Shown: piece by piece, positions 25,944 through 37,808 of the stretch
How the letters are laid out: each line of letters opens with the position of its first letter
Position numbering within the stretch: position 1 is the stretch's first letter
Source: Tanytarsus gracilentus
Lineage: Eukaryota; Arthropoda; Insecta; Diptera; Chironomidae
DNA: 64,000 nt
Direction: 5' to 3'
NCBI GenBank assembly: GCA_038502055.1
Contig: JAXRKN010000037.1
Location: 2,852,001-2,916,000 of the forward strand
Made by a program: the position numbers and the translations under genes
The notes under the pieces: generated by a model
Seen by the model: only the letters and a program-made list of their open reading frames with translations
Database searches by the model: none
What the model was told of the DNA's origin: nothing

Positions 25944-27032
25944 ATGGATAAATTCGTTAAAAATGAAAATGTGGATCACATATATTACTGCAACAAATTG
26001 AATAGTCGAGAAAAATTGCCTTATTCGGAAAAGAGTAATTTTATTGGTGATGACAAAACCGTGAAAAAAATGAAAAACTTTATTTTATCGAATATAAATC
26101 TGATTGAGGAGCTGCAGAATCAGTTGTCCGAACGGGATCAATTGATAGCAAAATTAATAGCTGAAAATGAGGGCTTGAAGCAGCGCATGCAACGTTATAA
26201 GCATTCGAAAGGATCAAATAAGAAATGCTCAGAATCGAGAGAATCGAACAACAACACAAATACCAACTACAACAACAATTTACCGGTAAACAGAAACAAA
26301 TTAGAAAAGTCGCAAAAAGATGAAAATCTATCAACGAGACAGAAACAAGTATCGATTGATACATCTGATGATGAAGTACAAGTGAAGAAGCGATGTGAGG
26401 ACTCTCAGGAGTCCATCAGCATCAAATTGAGCAACAAAAATTTGTTTCTGATGACAAATCGAGAATACAAAATTAACGATTGGAAAACGTTCAATATTGA
26501 GAATGAAGAGCTTGACAAAAGTCATCAGGAAGATGCTAACCTGGAAATACCGCGATGGGTGGAGGTTGATTTACCTAAAACACCGACAAAAGAGTTTGAG
26601 CATTTTCCCATTGAAGACATAAGCGACGAAGCGTTTCAAAAGCGCCACTTGAAGTATGAAGCGGACGAAAGACGAAGAAAAAAATGGGATCAACAGCGAA
26701 TACGAGAGGAAAAAAATATTGAGCGCTTGAAGAAGAGACACTTAAAGGAGGAATATGCTGAAATGATGAGTGTTAACAGCAAAGTTAAGAAATCAATGAC
26801 TTCTTTCTTCCCCGATGTTAAATCTATAAAGTTTATTCAAATATCCGACGACCTACCTATTTCTGCGTTTGGTGAACAAATTCCCAAGCTCACACCAAAA
26901 GATTTCTCCCTTCCGTGGATGTCGGATGAAGTTGACAACAGTAATGTCTACACAACAGATCATATTTGCTCTAATGGCACCAAGATGAAAGTTCGAACAA
27001 AATTCGTACGTCGATGCTCGAATGCAAAATGA
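25944..27032 (+). CDS. msl-1: MSL1-like protein with PEHE domain (intronless)
   Basis: Single 362-aa open frame. MSL1 is the scaffold of the MSL histone H4K16 acetylation complex: its N-terminal coiled coil dimerises and binds MSL2, and its C-terminal PEHE domain binds the acetyltransferase MOF and MSL3. Here a coiled coil spans about residues 41-85 (LIEELQNQLSERDQLIAKL), followed by an Asn/Ser-rich linker. A PEHE-type region covers about 202-325 with IPRWVEVDLP, EDISDEAFQKRH, ERRRKKWDQQRIREEK and FGEQIPKLTPKDFSLPW. KANSL1 also has a PEHE domain, but the KRW/QRIRE motif and short length favour MSL1. The absence of introns is unusual beside its multi-exon neighbours and could mark a retrocopy. 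Polyadenylation signals near 27355. Confidence 0.8.
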   Translation: MDKFVKNENVDHIYYCNKLNSREKLPYSEKSNFIGDDKTVKKMKNFILSNINLIEELQNQLSERDQLIAKLIAENEGLKQRMQRYKHSKGSNKKCSESRESNNNTNTNYNNNLPVNRNKLEKSQKDENLSTRQKQVSIDTSDDEVQVKKRCEDSQESISIKLSNKNLFLMTNREYKINDWKTFNIENEELDKSHQEDANLEIPRWVEVDLPKTPTKEFEHFPIEDISDEAFQKRHLKYEADERRRKKWDQQRIREEKNIERLKKRHLKEEYAEMMSVNSKVKKSMTSFFPDVKSIKFIQISDDLPISAFGEQIPKLTPKDFSLPWMSDEVDNSNVYTTDHICSNGTKMKVRTKFVRRCSNAK

Positions 27033-27552
27033 AAAAATGAAGACTTTAAAGTTTAAAAGAAATTAACTAATTGGCTGTTCGGAAATATTGTCGAGAAAAA
27101 ATTTTATTATCTTTATGAAACATTTGAAGAATATTGTATTAACTGTTAAGAACGTGAAGAAACTTTAATGGCTTTATTTCTGCGGCACAAAAAAATAATA
27201 TTTTGACGTAATTTTTTGCTTTCAATTTTTCTTTGTACAATTGAGTTTTTTAGACCCTTGTGATTTTTTTAAGAAGTTTTCTTTGCATCACATTAGTTTT
27301 TATTTCCTGACATTTGTAAAAAATTTGTATGAGTTCAAGGCTGTTTAGAGAAGGCCAATAAATAAAACGCGTGTCATTACAAAAATAATTTAAATTGATG
27401 TGTTCTGCTTAATAAACGACCGTGAATATTTTCATATCAGATCACATATCTCTGATTAAATTAGAACGGGACGCAAACAATTTAGCACCAAATAAACTCG
27501 TAAAAATTACTCTTTAATTTAGCATGGAGAGTTTCACATTGTAACCCATATT

Positions 27553-27607
27553 TGATAAGATAATCTATCATTTCTTGCTTATCACATACATGTGCAGAGA
27601 GAGATAA
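27553..27607 (+). promoter_or_regulatory. GATA-site cluster upstream of the hydroxylysine-kinase-like gene
   Basis: GATAA occurs at 27554-27558, 27559-27563 and 27603-27607, and in reverse at 27579-27583: four copies in 54 bp, ending 85 bp before the ATG. Such clusters are typical of gut and fat-body metabolic genes in flies. Binding is inferred. Confidence 0.45.
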
Positions 27608-27691
27608 CTCCATACGTGCGATACGGTTTTTTATTCATTTTATGAGTAACTTTTCAACTGAACGGTTGTAAAAAAAAATTAAGATCAAATT

Positions 27692-29068
27692 ATGGAGAAC
27701 ATTGATGAAAGTTCAATTTTAAAGCCTGGTAAGTGATTTAATGTGATTCAAGGTAGAAATAATTAACAATAAGGATCTTATAGGAATGAAAATCAAGCCA
27801 CAAGTTGATGAGTCAAGTGCTAAAGAGATTGCACTTCGTATCTATGGGATTAAAGTGCTTGAAATTTGCGAATTGAACGCTTATGACGACAGAAATTTTC
27901 TCCTCTATGTTGACAAGTGAGAGAGCATGCGATTGTAAGTGCGCATTATTTAAATTTTTTTCTCTCCCTGCTAGAAATGTCAAGAATCCGTACATAAAGA
28001 ATTTCTGTGAGCATGGCTACGTTTTAAAAATTCTCAACGTTTTCGATTCGAAGAAGATTGCATTCATTGAAGGACAAACGGCGTTATCAATTTATTTGAG
28101 TGAGTGAAAAAAATCAATAACTGCAACCTATATTTTCACAATCGCACGCATACGCAGGTAACCAGAAAGTTTTGTGTCCACGACAACTGCAAGATGTTAA
28201 CGGCAAACATTATTCGTTTGATAATGAAAATGTGGTGCGTTTGTATGAATACATAGCTGGCGAAATTTTATGCGATGTGCCGCCGTGTCCGAATTTATTT
28301 TATCATGCCGGCGTTTTTTTGGGAAAACTGGATAGCACTTTAAAGGTTTCTATACTGAGTTGAGTTTCAATTTATTAAAATGTAATTTCTCGAAACATGC
28401 AGAATTTTCATCACGACGGTTATAAGAACCACAGAACCTTGTGGATGTTATCGTCTGTTCCCAAACTCGAAGAATTTGTTCATGTGGTCGATGAGTCGAG
28501 ACGCGGCATGGTCGAAGATGTGATCACAGATTTCAAGCTTAAAGTTTTGGAGCACATGGATGACTTCCCGCAACAGATGATCCATGGGGATTTTAACGAA
28601 CAAAATATCATTGTTAGCAAGAACTCGAGTGGCGATTATAAAATTGCGGGTGTCATTGATTTCGGCGATTCTCAGTATTCGTGTTTGTTATTTGAACTCG
28701 CCATTGCACTCACTTACATTATGTTGATTACTGGCGATATTGAGTCTGGAGGATTTTTCTTGGCGGGCATCAAAATAAATCGACTCATACCCGAGAATGA
28801 GATGAAAGTTTTGAAGGTAAATTAAATCTTTAAATTTTTACAAATTTCACAAATTTTTTCTTTAAAGTTGTGTGTTTGTGCGCGATTATGTCAAAGTTTA
28901 GTTTTGGGCCTTTACACTCATCAATTGGATAAAGGAAATCAATATTTGTTAACGACTCAAGCAGTCGGATGGAGATTATTGGAAGCCCTTTACGAACGAT
29001 CGGATAGCGAGGTGAATAAAATTTGGAATTCGGTCGCTGATGAATATTTAACGCAGAGCTACAAATAA
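27692..29068 (+). CDS. Hydroxylysine kinase-like (APH family phosphotransferase)
   Basis: Six exons: 27692-27728, 27784-27916, 27975-28099, 28158-28345, 28403-28816, 28868-29068; 365 aa, matching the family's length (about 370). The aminoglycoside-phosphotransferase fold shows the catalytic-loop motif MIHGDFNEQNIIV and the Mg-binding VIDFGDSQYSC, with the N-lobe segments LNAYDDRNFLLYV and FIEGQTALSIYL. HYKK uses GTP to phosphorylate 5-hydroxylysine in lysine/collagen catabolism; that substrate is inferred from overall resemblance to AGPHD1/HYKK and is not proven. Catalytic residues are intact. It is preceded by a GATA cluster. ATG choice: the only in-frame start before a good donor. Confidence 0.85.
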
Positions 29069-30327
29069 TTTTTAATTTTTAAGAAATATTACACGACAAT
29101 TCAAAAGTTTTATGTTATTTAAAAATTGCATGTTCACAAAAAAAACTCCCAAGTCAATTTCAAAGCAATAAAAATTAGATTTTAACGTTAGTAATTTGTA
29201 AAAAGTTTTATTAATTTTAAAAATAAAGTCATGAAACTATAAAATTGTTTCCGTTATTTAGTAGAAAAAAAATTATCGCATTTCTAAAGCTTTCAACTGT
29301 CGGTCACTTTTCAAGCATAAAATGACTTAAATAGATCAATTCATCACGCTTAATAGTTGTTCAAAGTTAATAAACATTTAATTAAAATAATTATGAGTAA
29401 GTGATAAATGGAGTAGGTTTGTACAACAAATTAACAAATCACCAACATGTGTGTTAAAAATGAGAGTTGAAAGAAATATGAAATACGAGTCACAATGTCG
29501 TGTTTTACAAATATTTTAAAGTCTAGTAATTTTGAAAAACTATATTGACATAGAGCAGGGATGCTATGCATGTTTGGCCTTGAACTGCATTCAACTAACA
29601 CAGTAAAAATTATTTAGAGAAGTAAAGCATTTGAAGAAAATTCAAGTCGCTTATAATCGGTTCTGTAAATAAAAGAACTTCTTGGAGCCGAAAGACAATG
29701 AAAGAAGAAGGAGTGTCGTGAGGTGAAATGAATCAAGAAATAAATTTGTTTCTACACAAGTCATGAAATTTAGAACTTTAACTGTTAAAATTATTTAAAT
29801 TAAAAAATATTTTTCAAAAAAATTTACGTTAGATTTTTTTTGCAAAGCGCGGTTCAAATGCATAAAAGGAAGATAAGAAAGAGAAAATTCGCTCAAACGC
29901 ATGCCCTTTTTCTCTCAGCAACTTCGTTACCTCTCTCGAAAAACTACAACTGGAGAAATAATGAATGAAAAATTTTTATTGCTTTTTCACTCTCCACCTA
30001 AACCTCAACGTGCTCGGTTCTCGTAAATTTTCTCTCTCAGCTTTAAGTTAAAGTTTATTTAATAGTGCAAGTGATTTTTAATTTTTACATTTTATCAATA
30101 AAAATATTCAATCATGATTTAAAAAGAATTTATTTAGGATTAATTTTTAAAACGTGACTGTGCAAAAAAAGAAGAAAAAATGTTGAAGTCGGCAAAAAAT
30201 TGACACAAGTCAAAAATCGATCGTTACTGTGGAATATTTTGAAGAAGCACTGGCTATTATTAGTGCAAAATAAAAGTGCGCGCTCCGTGAGAGAGAGTAA
30301 TTAAAATAATAAAGCGACTTACTGACG
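29069..30327. other. Intergenic region and SLC7 5' UTR
   Basis: AT-rich spacer. The last 300 bases are probably 5' UTR of the transporter gene. No coding features or repeats were recognised. Confidence 0.5.
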
Positions 30328-33300
30328 ATGGCTGAGGATGATAATAATAAAACTGTGCTCGAGAGGAAAATTACACTATGGAATGGTGTGGGGATAATAG
30401 TTGGAAGCATTATCGGTATGTGTCATTCAATGATAATGAGAAGGGAAAATTTAAATAAGTAAAAAGGCGCCGATACAGATGATGACTCTTTTTGTTCTCG
30501 CAACTTTTAGGGTCGGGCATATTTTTATCGCCATCGGGTGTCTACAAATACACTGAGTAAGTATCACTTTAGACTTAGGTCAGATTGATGATTGATGATC
30601 TCGATACAAAAAAATATGAAATCTTCTGCTCTCATTTTAAGTGCTTGCTTATTAATTTCATCACTTCTTTTTCGACCATAAACTGGTTTCATGCTTTTTG
30701 TTCATGTTTCCTTTTCTCTGCCATGCCATTAAGTAAATAATAAGAATTCCCATCAATACGCGGGATCGTATGCAACAAGTGGTTGCCACATATTTTTCTC
30801 CTCCTTTCATTGACGTGAGAATCGTTCGCGAATTTTCATCTCATCAGACAATCGAAAAAAAAATTTAAACTTGTTGATAAACCTGTCGAGACAGAGAAAA
30901 ATGTTAATTCTACATTCGGTTGTTGTAATGACAATTCACTGCAATATTTTTTATCGAGTTAAAATCTTGCAACTTGCACTCGTGTCTGACTGCATTTTTA
31001 TTCGTTACTTTGTGTGCAACAAATTGTTGTCTTTTAAATTTAACTAATTACTTTTTAGTGAAATAAATTCAATTTTTTATTCAATGCAAAATTCAAAGCT
31101 TTTTTCATTAGAATATTTCCTCATTTTTATGATTTTATAACCTATATATTTATAAAAAAAATATGAAGTTGATTTAAATTCTTTAGTTAATTTTATATAA
31201 AATCTCTTTTAAATCCGAAGCATGTCTTTTTGCTCTATTATAAATAATTTTCAACTACCGACGAGCGGAAATTAAATTAAATCATGAGTTTGATTGCACT
31301 TGAAAGATTTTACAAAACTGCATCACTCCCTGCGTGGGACATGAAAACCGTTGAAGCCGTAAATTTAAATAAAAGTATACTTTTTGTATACAATTGTCTA
31401 TTGAAAATACGTTGAAGCCGAGATTTAAATTTTATTTGTATGAGGATTTTTTGAATTTTAACGGTAACATTTGGTCATGTCCCACGCAGGCATCACTCAA
31501 GATTGAACTTTTTATAAATTAATAAATTTTGTTGCCATAAATTTTTTGTTAATTCCTGGCCTAAGAAGAAAAAAATTCTTTTTCACTGTTGCGATTTCAT
31601 GCTGTTTAAAATTTATCTTTCCATCCAATGATTTTTTATAATTTACTTTGTTAATTTTCTGCAGATCAGTGGGCTTCTCTCTCGTCGTTTGGTGTCTCTC
31701 AGGATTACTTTCAACGATGGGAGCACTTTGTTACGCTGAGTTGGGTAATTTAATACCATTTTTTTATGAAATGTGATGCGTTATTAATGTGGTTTGCACA
31801 CAGGCACGATAATAACGAAATCGGGAGGAGATTACGCGTATTTATTGGAAGCATTTGGACCTCTTGTAGGATTTCTTCGCTTATGGATCGCACTCTTCAT
31901 AATTCGACCAACGACACAGGCAAGTGTGACGTACTAAAATGATTAATTTTACAATTTAAACTAATTTAAAATGTATCACATCAATTGATTTGTTTGGCGC
32001 GCATTTTGTTATTGTGATCCCCGCACATGATTGACCCTCTCGACACATGGAGACATTTTAATAGTTTTATTAATTTATTTCTTACAATTCTCCTCTTCAA
32101 CAAGTCAAAAGCTTTTGACGCGTAATTTCTTTCCACATGTGAAGGAAATTTCAAACGAGATAATTAAATTTAATTGTTTTTCTCTTCAACAGGCAATTGT
32201 TGCACTAACGTTTGCTGAATACGCTGCCAAGCCTTTTTTCCCGAACTGCAACATTCCGCAAGATCTCGTAAAATTATTTGCTGCCATTTGCTTGTGTCTT
32301 CTCACCGCAATCAATTGCATATCCACGAAGCTCTCGATGAAGGTTCAGGACATATTTACTGCCGGCAAATTAATCGCATTAGTGTCAATCATTGTCATGG
32401 GCGTTTATGGAAGTTTCATTAGCGACACAAACAACTTTGATAATGCTTGGGAGGGAGTTTACGATGCGAAAAACATTTGCTATGCCTTCATGCAGGGACT
32501 GTTTGCTTTCGGCGGATGGAATTATTTAAATTTCGTTACTGGAGAATTACAGGATCCTTACAAGTGAGATAATTTTTTTTTTATTAATTTAACAAGCAAC
32601 TAAATTTTATTAATCTTTAGAAATCTTCCGCGTGCTATTTATATAGGTATGCCTATTGTCACAATCATCTATGTTCTTACGAATTTAGCATATTTTGCCG
32701 TTTTAACTGGAGCTGAAATGAAATCGAGTCTAGCGGTTGCTGTCGTGAGTAATTTTTATGCCTGACAAATTACCTCACGATGATTGAACAATTTCAGACT
32801 TTCGGAGCAAAAATCTTTGGATCATTCGCATGGCTGATTCCGATTTTTGTTGCACTTTCTACATTCGGGGGTGTTAACGGCGTTATTTTTACAAGTGCTC
32901 GATTATTTGCGACTGGAGCTGGCGAGGGTCATTTGCCATCATTTTTCGCTCTCTATCACAGTCAAAAGCAAACTCCAATTCCATCGCTGATTTTTTCCTG
33001 TCTTCTCTCGCTCGCAATGATCATGTTCGGAAATGCCTTTGAGCTCGTGAATTATTTTAGTCAAGCACTTTGGTTGTCAATCGCAGCCTGCATCTTCGCT
33101 CTCATTTGGATGCGGCACTCAAAACCGGACATACCACGGCCAATTAAAGTTAACATTCTCATCCCTTGGATATTTCTCATTGTGTGCCTCGCACTCGTTC
33201 TTACTCCCTCATTTTCTGAGCCAATGAATTTAGCCATCAACATCTTAATTACATTGAGTGGCATTCCATTTTATTTCTTGTGCGTGAAATGGAAAAATAA

Positions 33301-33391
33301 ACCGCAATTTTATCGCCGCATCTCGAAAAGCATCGAAAACTTTTTTCAACTTTTATTCAATGCAGTTTTCCTCGACGCTGAGGAGAAGTAA
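30328..33391 (+). CDS. SLC7 heterodimeric amino-acid transporter light chain (LAT/y+LAT type)
   Basis: Eight exons: 30328-30415, 30511-30556, 31665-31744, 31804-31919, 32193-32563, 32621-32744, 32798-33391 (seven coding blocks after the first joins as listed), 472 aa. The product is a 12-TM APC-superfamily exchanger of neutral/cationic amino acids at the plasma membrane. Visible marks: LWNGVGIIVGSIIGSGIF (unwound TM1), YAELG, SGGDYAYLLEAFGP, IRPTTQAIVALTFAEY, FFPNCNIP with the Cys that bonds the 4F2hc-type heavy chain, AFGGWNYLNFVTGELQDP, and FGGVNGVIFTSARLF. The intron after 31919 begins with GC rather than GT (31920-31921); only this splice gives TTQ|AIVA. A MITE-like element lies in the 1.1-kb second intron. 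The gene converges on the S28 peptidase with only 108 bp between stop codons; AATAAA at about 33442. Confidence 0.9.
31329..31490. mobile_element. Non-autonomous DNA transposon (MITE) with 8-bp target duplication
   Basis: A 162-bp element with perfect 16-bp terminal inverted repeats: CCTGCGTGGGACATGA at 31329-31344 and its reverse complement at 31475-31490. It is flanked by the identical octamer CATCACTC at 31321-31328 and 31491-31498, a target-site duplication. The inside is AT-rich with an internal direct repeat CGTTGAAGCCG and no coding capacity. An 8-bp duplication fits hAT, P or Merlin-type transposases; the superfamily is undecided. It sits in an SLC7 intron. Confidence 0.88.
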
Positions 33392-33499
33392 ATTTTCAGA
33401 GTAAGAACTTAACTTGTGATTAATTTAAAAATTATGTATACAATAAAATTCTCACATGATTTTTGTTAAGAAATAATTTTATTGAGTTACTTTTAAGTT

Positions 33500-35105
33500 T
33501 CAACGCAATAACGCTCCGATGAACTTTTCAATCTCTTCTCGAGCACGCTTGAGTTGCGGCAAATCTTTATCACTCGGCTCGTACATGTTTGCACAGTGAG
33601 CAGTTCCTTCGATAAAAATTGTCGGTTGAGGTTGATTTGAATCGGTCTTGGTTAATCCCAAAGCATGCCATGGATCAATTGAGCCGTGCACATAGAGAAC
33701 ATTAGTCGTTGTGGGCTTGAGTGCACCATAAATGATGTTTGTACGATCTACAGCATTCACTAAAGCACTTTGATCAAATTCATTTCCATAAATATCCGAA
33801 CATTGTTTAACGAAAAAATCAGCTGGAAATTTATCGCCAAACATGAGGGTTGTGTTGTCAGAGGTTTGATAAAAGCCAAATTCAGTGCATGTTTGATAAG
33901 TCCATTGCCGCATGCCATCAGCCGCCTCCGAATCCCACGAAATGTTTTTCATCTGCTTAAGCATTTTATCGTATTTATAGTCGAAGCATGTTTGATTGCT
34001 GTCAGTTAAGAGCATTTGATTGACAGCACCAAGGCGAGTTACTGGCGGTCCAATCGTTTGATTGCACATGACATCACATACGTCATCAATTGAAATTCGG
34101 CTGCTATCACGATTATCTTTATTGTATTGCACGACACCGGCAAAATCAGACGCGAGTGATTCGAAAAGATTTGAAATATCGAGTTGATTTTCAATTGATT
34201 TTTCGACCGGATCGCAAAGTTTGAATTTTTCATTGATCGTTCTTTGGCCGATCATGTGTTTGAGTAAGACATCAACTTGTTGAATTGCCTTTTGAACGCT
34301 CGAGACGCAATCACATTTTTTGTAGGTTCCCAATGAATCTCGAACCACGTCGTAATATTCAAAGAAATCAATTTTAGCCAAAAGTGGACCGGAAGTTGAA
34401 ATTGAGCCAGAAACCAAATGAGCATATTTTTCTCTTAGCCATGCTGCCAAACTACCAGGGTAAGAGCCGCCAAAAGCTATCCATCGATTGTCAGCACTCA
34501 AGCTATATTTCTGTTTCATGCTCACAATAAAATACGCTAAATCGGCGAGGGCTTGCTCCGATGATAAGAAACGAAGATTCTCGGTCGAGATGTCGCTGAA
34601 AATAAAAATAAAATTATTATCGCGACACTCAGATGAGTCATTGCACTCACTCAGTCGGATGAGATTTTCCATAAAATCGATGTTCAAGTTGAAAGCAAAG
34701 TGCGCCGAATTTTTTAGCATATTGAATCCATGCGCCTTTTTGCATCCATTTAGAAGTCGCCTCACCCTCTCCACCAATCATCAAAAATACCGGACCATTC
34801 GGTTTGAAAAATTCATCATTCACGAAGTAACGCTAAAATCATAATTAATTAAAATTAAGAAGTGAGTAGAGTAAAATTATTACCTGCTTCCATGTCTTTG
34901 TGTTCATCGGCTCAAAATGATCGAGTTTTTGAACAAACCATAAATCTTCATTTTGATCACTTGTTAACGATCCTTTACTGTCTGTGGGATGACCAACATT
35001 ACCTCCAAATCGTCTTCCCTTCCAGAAGCTTCTCCAACCATAAGTTGGCTCGCAAAGAGATGCCAGAAATATGAAACCGAATAAAAATAAAAATGCCGAC
35101 TTCAT
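33500..35105 (-). CDS. S28-family serine peptidase (PRSS16/Pro-X carboxypeptidase-like)
   Basis: Three exons on minus: 35105-34884, 34832-34651, 34595-33500; 499 aa, typical for S28. These are secreted or lysosomal exopeptidases that release residues next to proline. Signal peptide MKSAFLFLFGFIFLASLCEPTYG; family entry motif WFVQKLDHFEP; RYFVNDEFFKPNGPVFLMIGG; LEHRFYGKSHPT; nucleophile motif GGSYPGSLAAWLREKYPH-like (here KYAHLV); catalytic Asp in HGSIDPWHALG and His in GTAHCANMYEP. GGSYPG, rather than GGSYGG, points to the thymus-specific serine protease branch. All three catalytic residues are present. The apparent longer open frame reading from 34777 is intron read-through. Confidence 0.92.
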
Positions 35106-35748
35106 CGCTTCGACTCACTAACAAAACTGTGATTATTTCTCGGAGTATTTGAGCAGGTCAAAAATTTTAATACAATAGCAGAAAAAAAAATTTTTTTCTC
35201 TCGTTCTCTCATTTTCCCTTTCATTTAATGCCTGCATGTATACGTCACGTGTGCTTTATTATTTTATTTTTACTCGTAGGACAAATTCCAAGGGATGAAA
35301 ACGTTTTATGATTTTTTAAAATTGCATCAAATTCCTTTTCGCGGAAATTAATTTTTTTATTCAATTTAATTCATTACAATTTTAATTAAATTAATTTCTT
35401 TATGCACACCATAAACGCAACTAAATCTCACATTTACATTCAAATTGCATTTCATTAAATTTAAAAAAATCTCCATCATTTGTGCAAATATTTTTTGTCA
35501 TATTTTAATGTTTTTGTCTACATTTTAATATGTATGAAAATCTCTTTTTTATAATTGAAACTCACCGAATTTGATGACAAACTTTTGAGTAATTCGCTTA
35601 TAATTTCCTGATTTCAAATTTATATATTCACAGTATTTCTCTCGTCAATATCAATATCATCGCAATTATCAATAGTTTTTTATAGGAGAGGAGTAAAATT
35701 ATGGGTAGAAAAGTCTAAATTTGTAATTAATAAAATGGTGAGTCTAAT
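35106..35748. other. Intergenic, AT-rich
   Basis: Lies between two minus-strand genes. It should hold the S28 promoter and the 3' UTR of the TMEM35-like gene. Nothing specific was recognised. Confidence 0.5.
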
Positions 35749-36978
35749 TTAGTCTTGTTTTAATCCATTGGCTTGTGCTTGCGCTGCTTCCAGCAATTGC
35801 TGTTCTTTTCGTTGAATTTGGAAGTAAATTACGATGCGTCCGACTAACATAAAAATAAAGACCATCGTTGGACCGAGTCGCTCGAAAGGATCGCCGGCCA
35901 TGTATTGCGAGTAAAGTGCCAAAAATTGAAGGAAGAGCAAAATTCCATTGGCAGCATTTTTAACCTTATCTAAAAGTAAATTTTGAATGTCAGCAAATTT
36001 ATGGAGCTCGAAAAAAAGCAAAACTCACGACTAGGTATGGCAAATAAAAGAACGCCACAAATCATCTCGATTCCGCCAATGATGCGACGATACCATTTCG
36101 ATGGAATTCTAATATCCAACATTGCCGCCATCGGAAAGGCTTTCGCATATTTCACATAATGTTTACGCTAGAAAGAAAATTAAAAATATTTAATTGCTTC
36201 TTTATGATCAAACAGGTGTCGTTCTCGTGTGCAATAAATAATTAATGTGCTCGTGAAAATTGGTTTACAATTCAGAAATGTAAATATTTATTCACATTCA
36301 AAGCGAAAACTTTTCACATGGAGAAGAGAAATTTCTTGTCGCGTTTCATTCATCATTTCGCAATTTTTTAAAACACGCGCACAGCAGCGAGCAATCAACA
36401 CCCAAGGGATGTTGAGAAAAGTAGAATAAAATTTATCTACAATGTTCGCCAAATGCCCATTAAATTAAGCATGCACTTGCAAGTTTTTAATTTAATTATC
36501 GTCAAGAGGAAAATAATGAAGATGAGAGGAAAAATAATTTTTGTGACTATTTTTAGCGATGCCGTGTAAGTTAAGTTTTTGCTTTCTGTAGACTTGAAAT
36601 CTTTGATGAGCAAGTGATGAATGAAATTTGTCAAGTCGATGATAGTGAAATTTAAGATCTAAAACTTGATAGTTTTTTAAACGGACGTTAACGATAGATT
36701 TTAATAGTTTTTAAAGCGTCTAAAATTTATATCCAAACTGCATCTTCTTTTTATTATCTCTTTTTGTCTGATGCGCATAGCACTCACAAGTTTATTGAAC
36801 TTACCAGATCTCGATGCAATTCTTTACTTATGTACGGACTTATTTTCATAAAGCCCGTAAACAGGAAGAATAATCCGAGGAGTATTGAAAGGCCTAAAAA
36901 AATACACGTCATGAATTTTTCATTACAATTTTTTTCTAATCACTCACTTTTTAATACTATGGAAGTGGTTTGTTGCAT
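35749..36978 (-). CDS. TMEM35-like membrane protein (NACHO-type receptor chaperone)
   Basis: Four exons on minus: 36978-36948, 36893-36805, 36167-36029, 35969-35749; 159 aa. Members are small four-helix ER proteins of the DoxX-like fold; the vertebrate TMEM35A (NACHO) assembles nicotinic acetylcholine receptors. The sequence shows TM1 SLSILLGLFFLFTGFMKI, a loop SPYISKELHRDLRKHYVKYAKAFP, IGGIEMICGVLLFAIP, the third helix GILLFLQFLALYSQYMAGDPFERLGP and a fourth helix before a polar Gln/Ala-rich tail. The order of motifs matches TMEM35 (the GDPxxRxxP turn is diagnostic). Whether it is the A or B type, or works on receptors in this insect, is inference. Confidence 0.8.
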
Positions 36979-37808
36979 TTTTAATTTTATTTTATTTTTG
37001 GTGTCTTTTCAAGGATTAGTGATGAGTTTTCACAACCGCTTCGAAATTTTAGCTTTCACTGCACCTCGCCCCGAAATTTCCTTTGACGAATTGTTCGAAA
37101 AATTTCCTCGCTCTTTATTTCCCGGGCCGAGTTAAAAAAAATATTTCACCTCACTTATCGCATTTCCGCTTATGGATGGTATGAAAATATTTTTATAAGA
37201 TCCACGAAAAAGTTCTCACAAAGTGCACGCGAAAATATTTAGATTAAAATTTAACCCAAAGAAAAAAGATTTTTCTTCCGTGGAGTATTAGATAATGTTC
37301 GTCTTACGAGTGAGATGAGTGTTGGAAAAATGTGTGTGAATATGAAAATTTTTATTCTTTTCTTCTCGCAACTACTCGAAGCGGCTTTTGCGAGGGAGAG
37401 AGAAAATCAATTTTCCAATTTTCTTTTTGTGAGAGGAAATTTCCCGTGTTTATGGTTGTTGGAAAGATTGTTTTCATTTTTCTAGGGGGAAGAAGAAAAT
37501 AAATGTTGAAGCTGGAAAATATTTATAAAAATTGTCATACATTAAAATGTTTTAAGTTGAGTTTTAGATTCTTATTTAGTTATTAAATTTAATCACGCAC
37601 GTGCTTCACATATTTTTTAATCCAACGATTTATTTCGATGAGTTTAGATTAAAATTTCATCGAAGGGATGAAAACTGAGTAAAATTTATCTTTAAAATTT
37701 TCTGACAGTCTGTGACAGCATCAAAAAATAAACGCCGCTGAAAAAAACAATTTATTTAATTTGACGAATAAAATCTTATCAAAAATAATTTAAAATTAGT
37801 TTTTCACA
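36979..37808. other. Divergent intergenic region
   Basis: 830 bp between two genes transcribed away from each other, so both promoters should lie here. No TATA or strong initiator could be assigned. The open frame over 36764-37135 on + crosses the TMEM35-like exons in antisense and is spurious. Confidence 0.5.

Noticed and set aside
34596..34777. N-terminal extension of the S28 peptidase frame beginning at 34777
   Set aside because: It runs through the intron 34596-34650 in a different frame from the exon 2 coding sequence; splicing restores LEHRFYGKSHPT.
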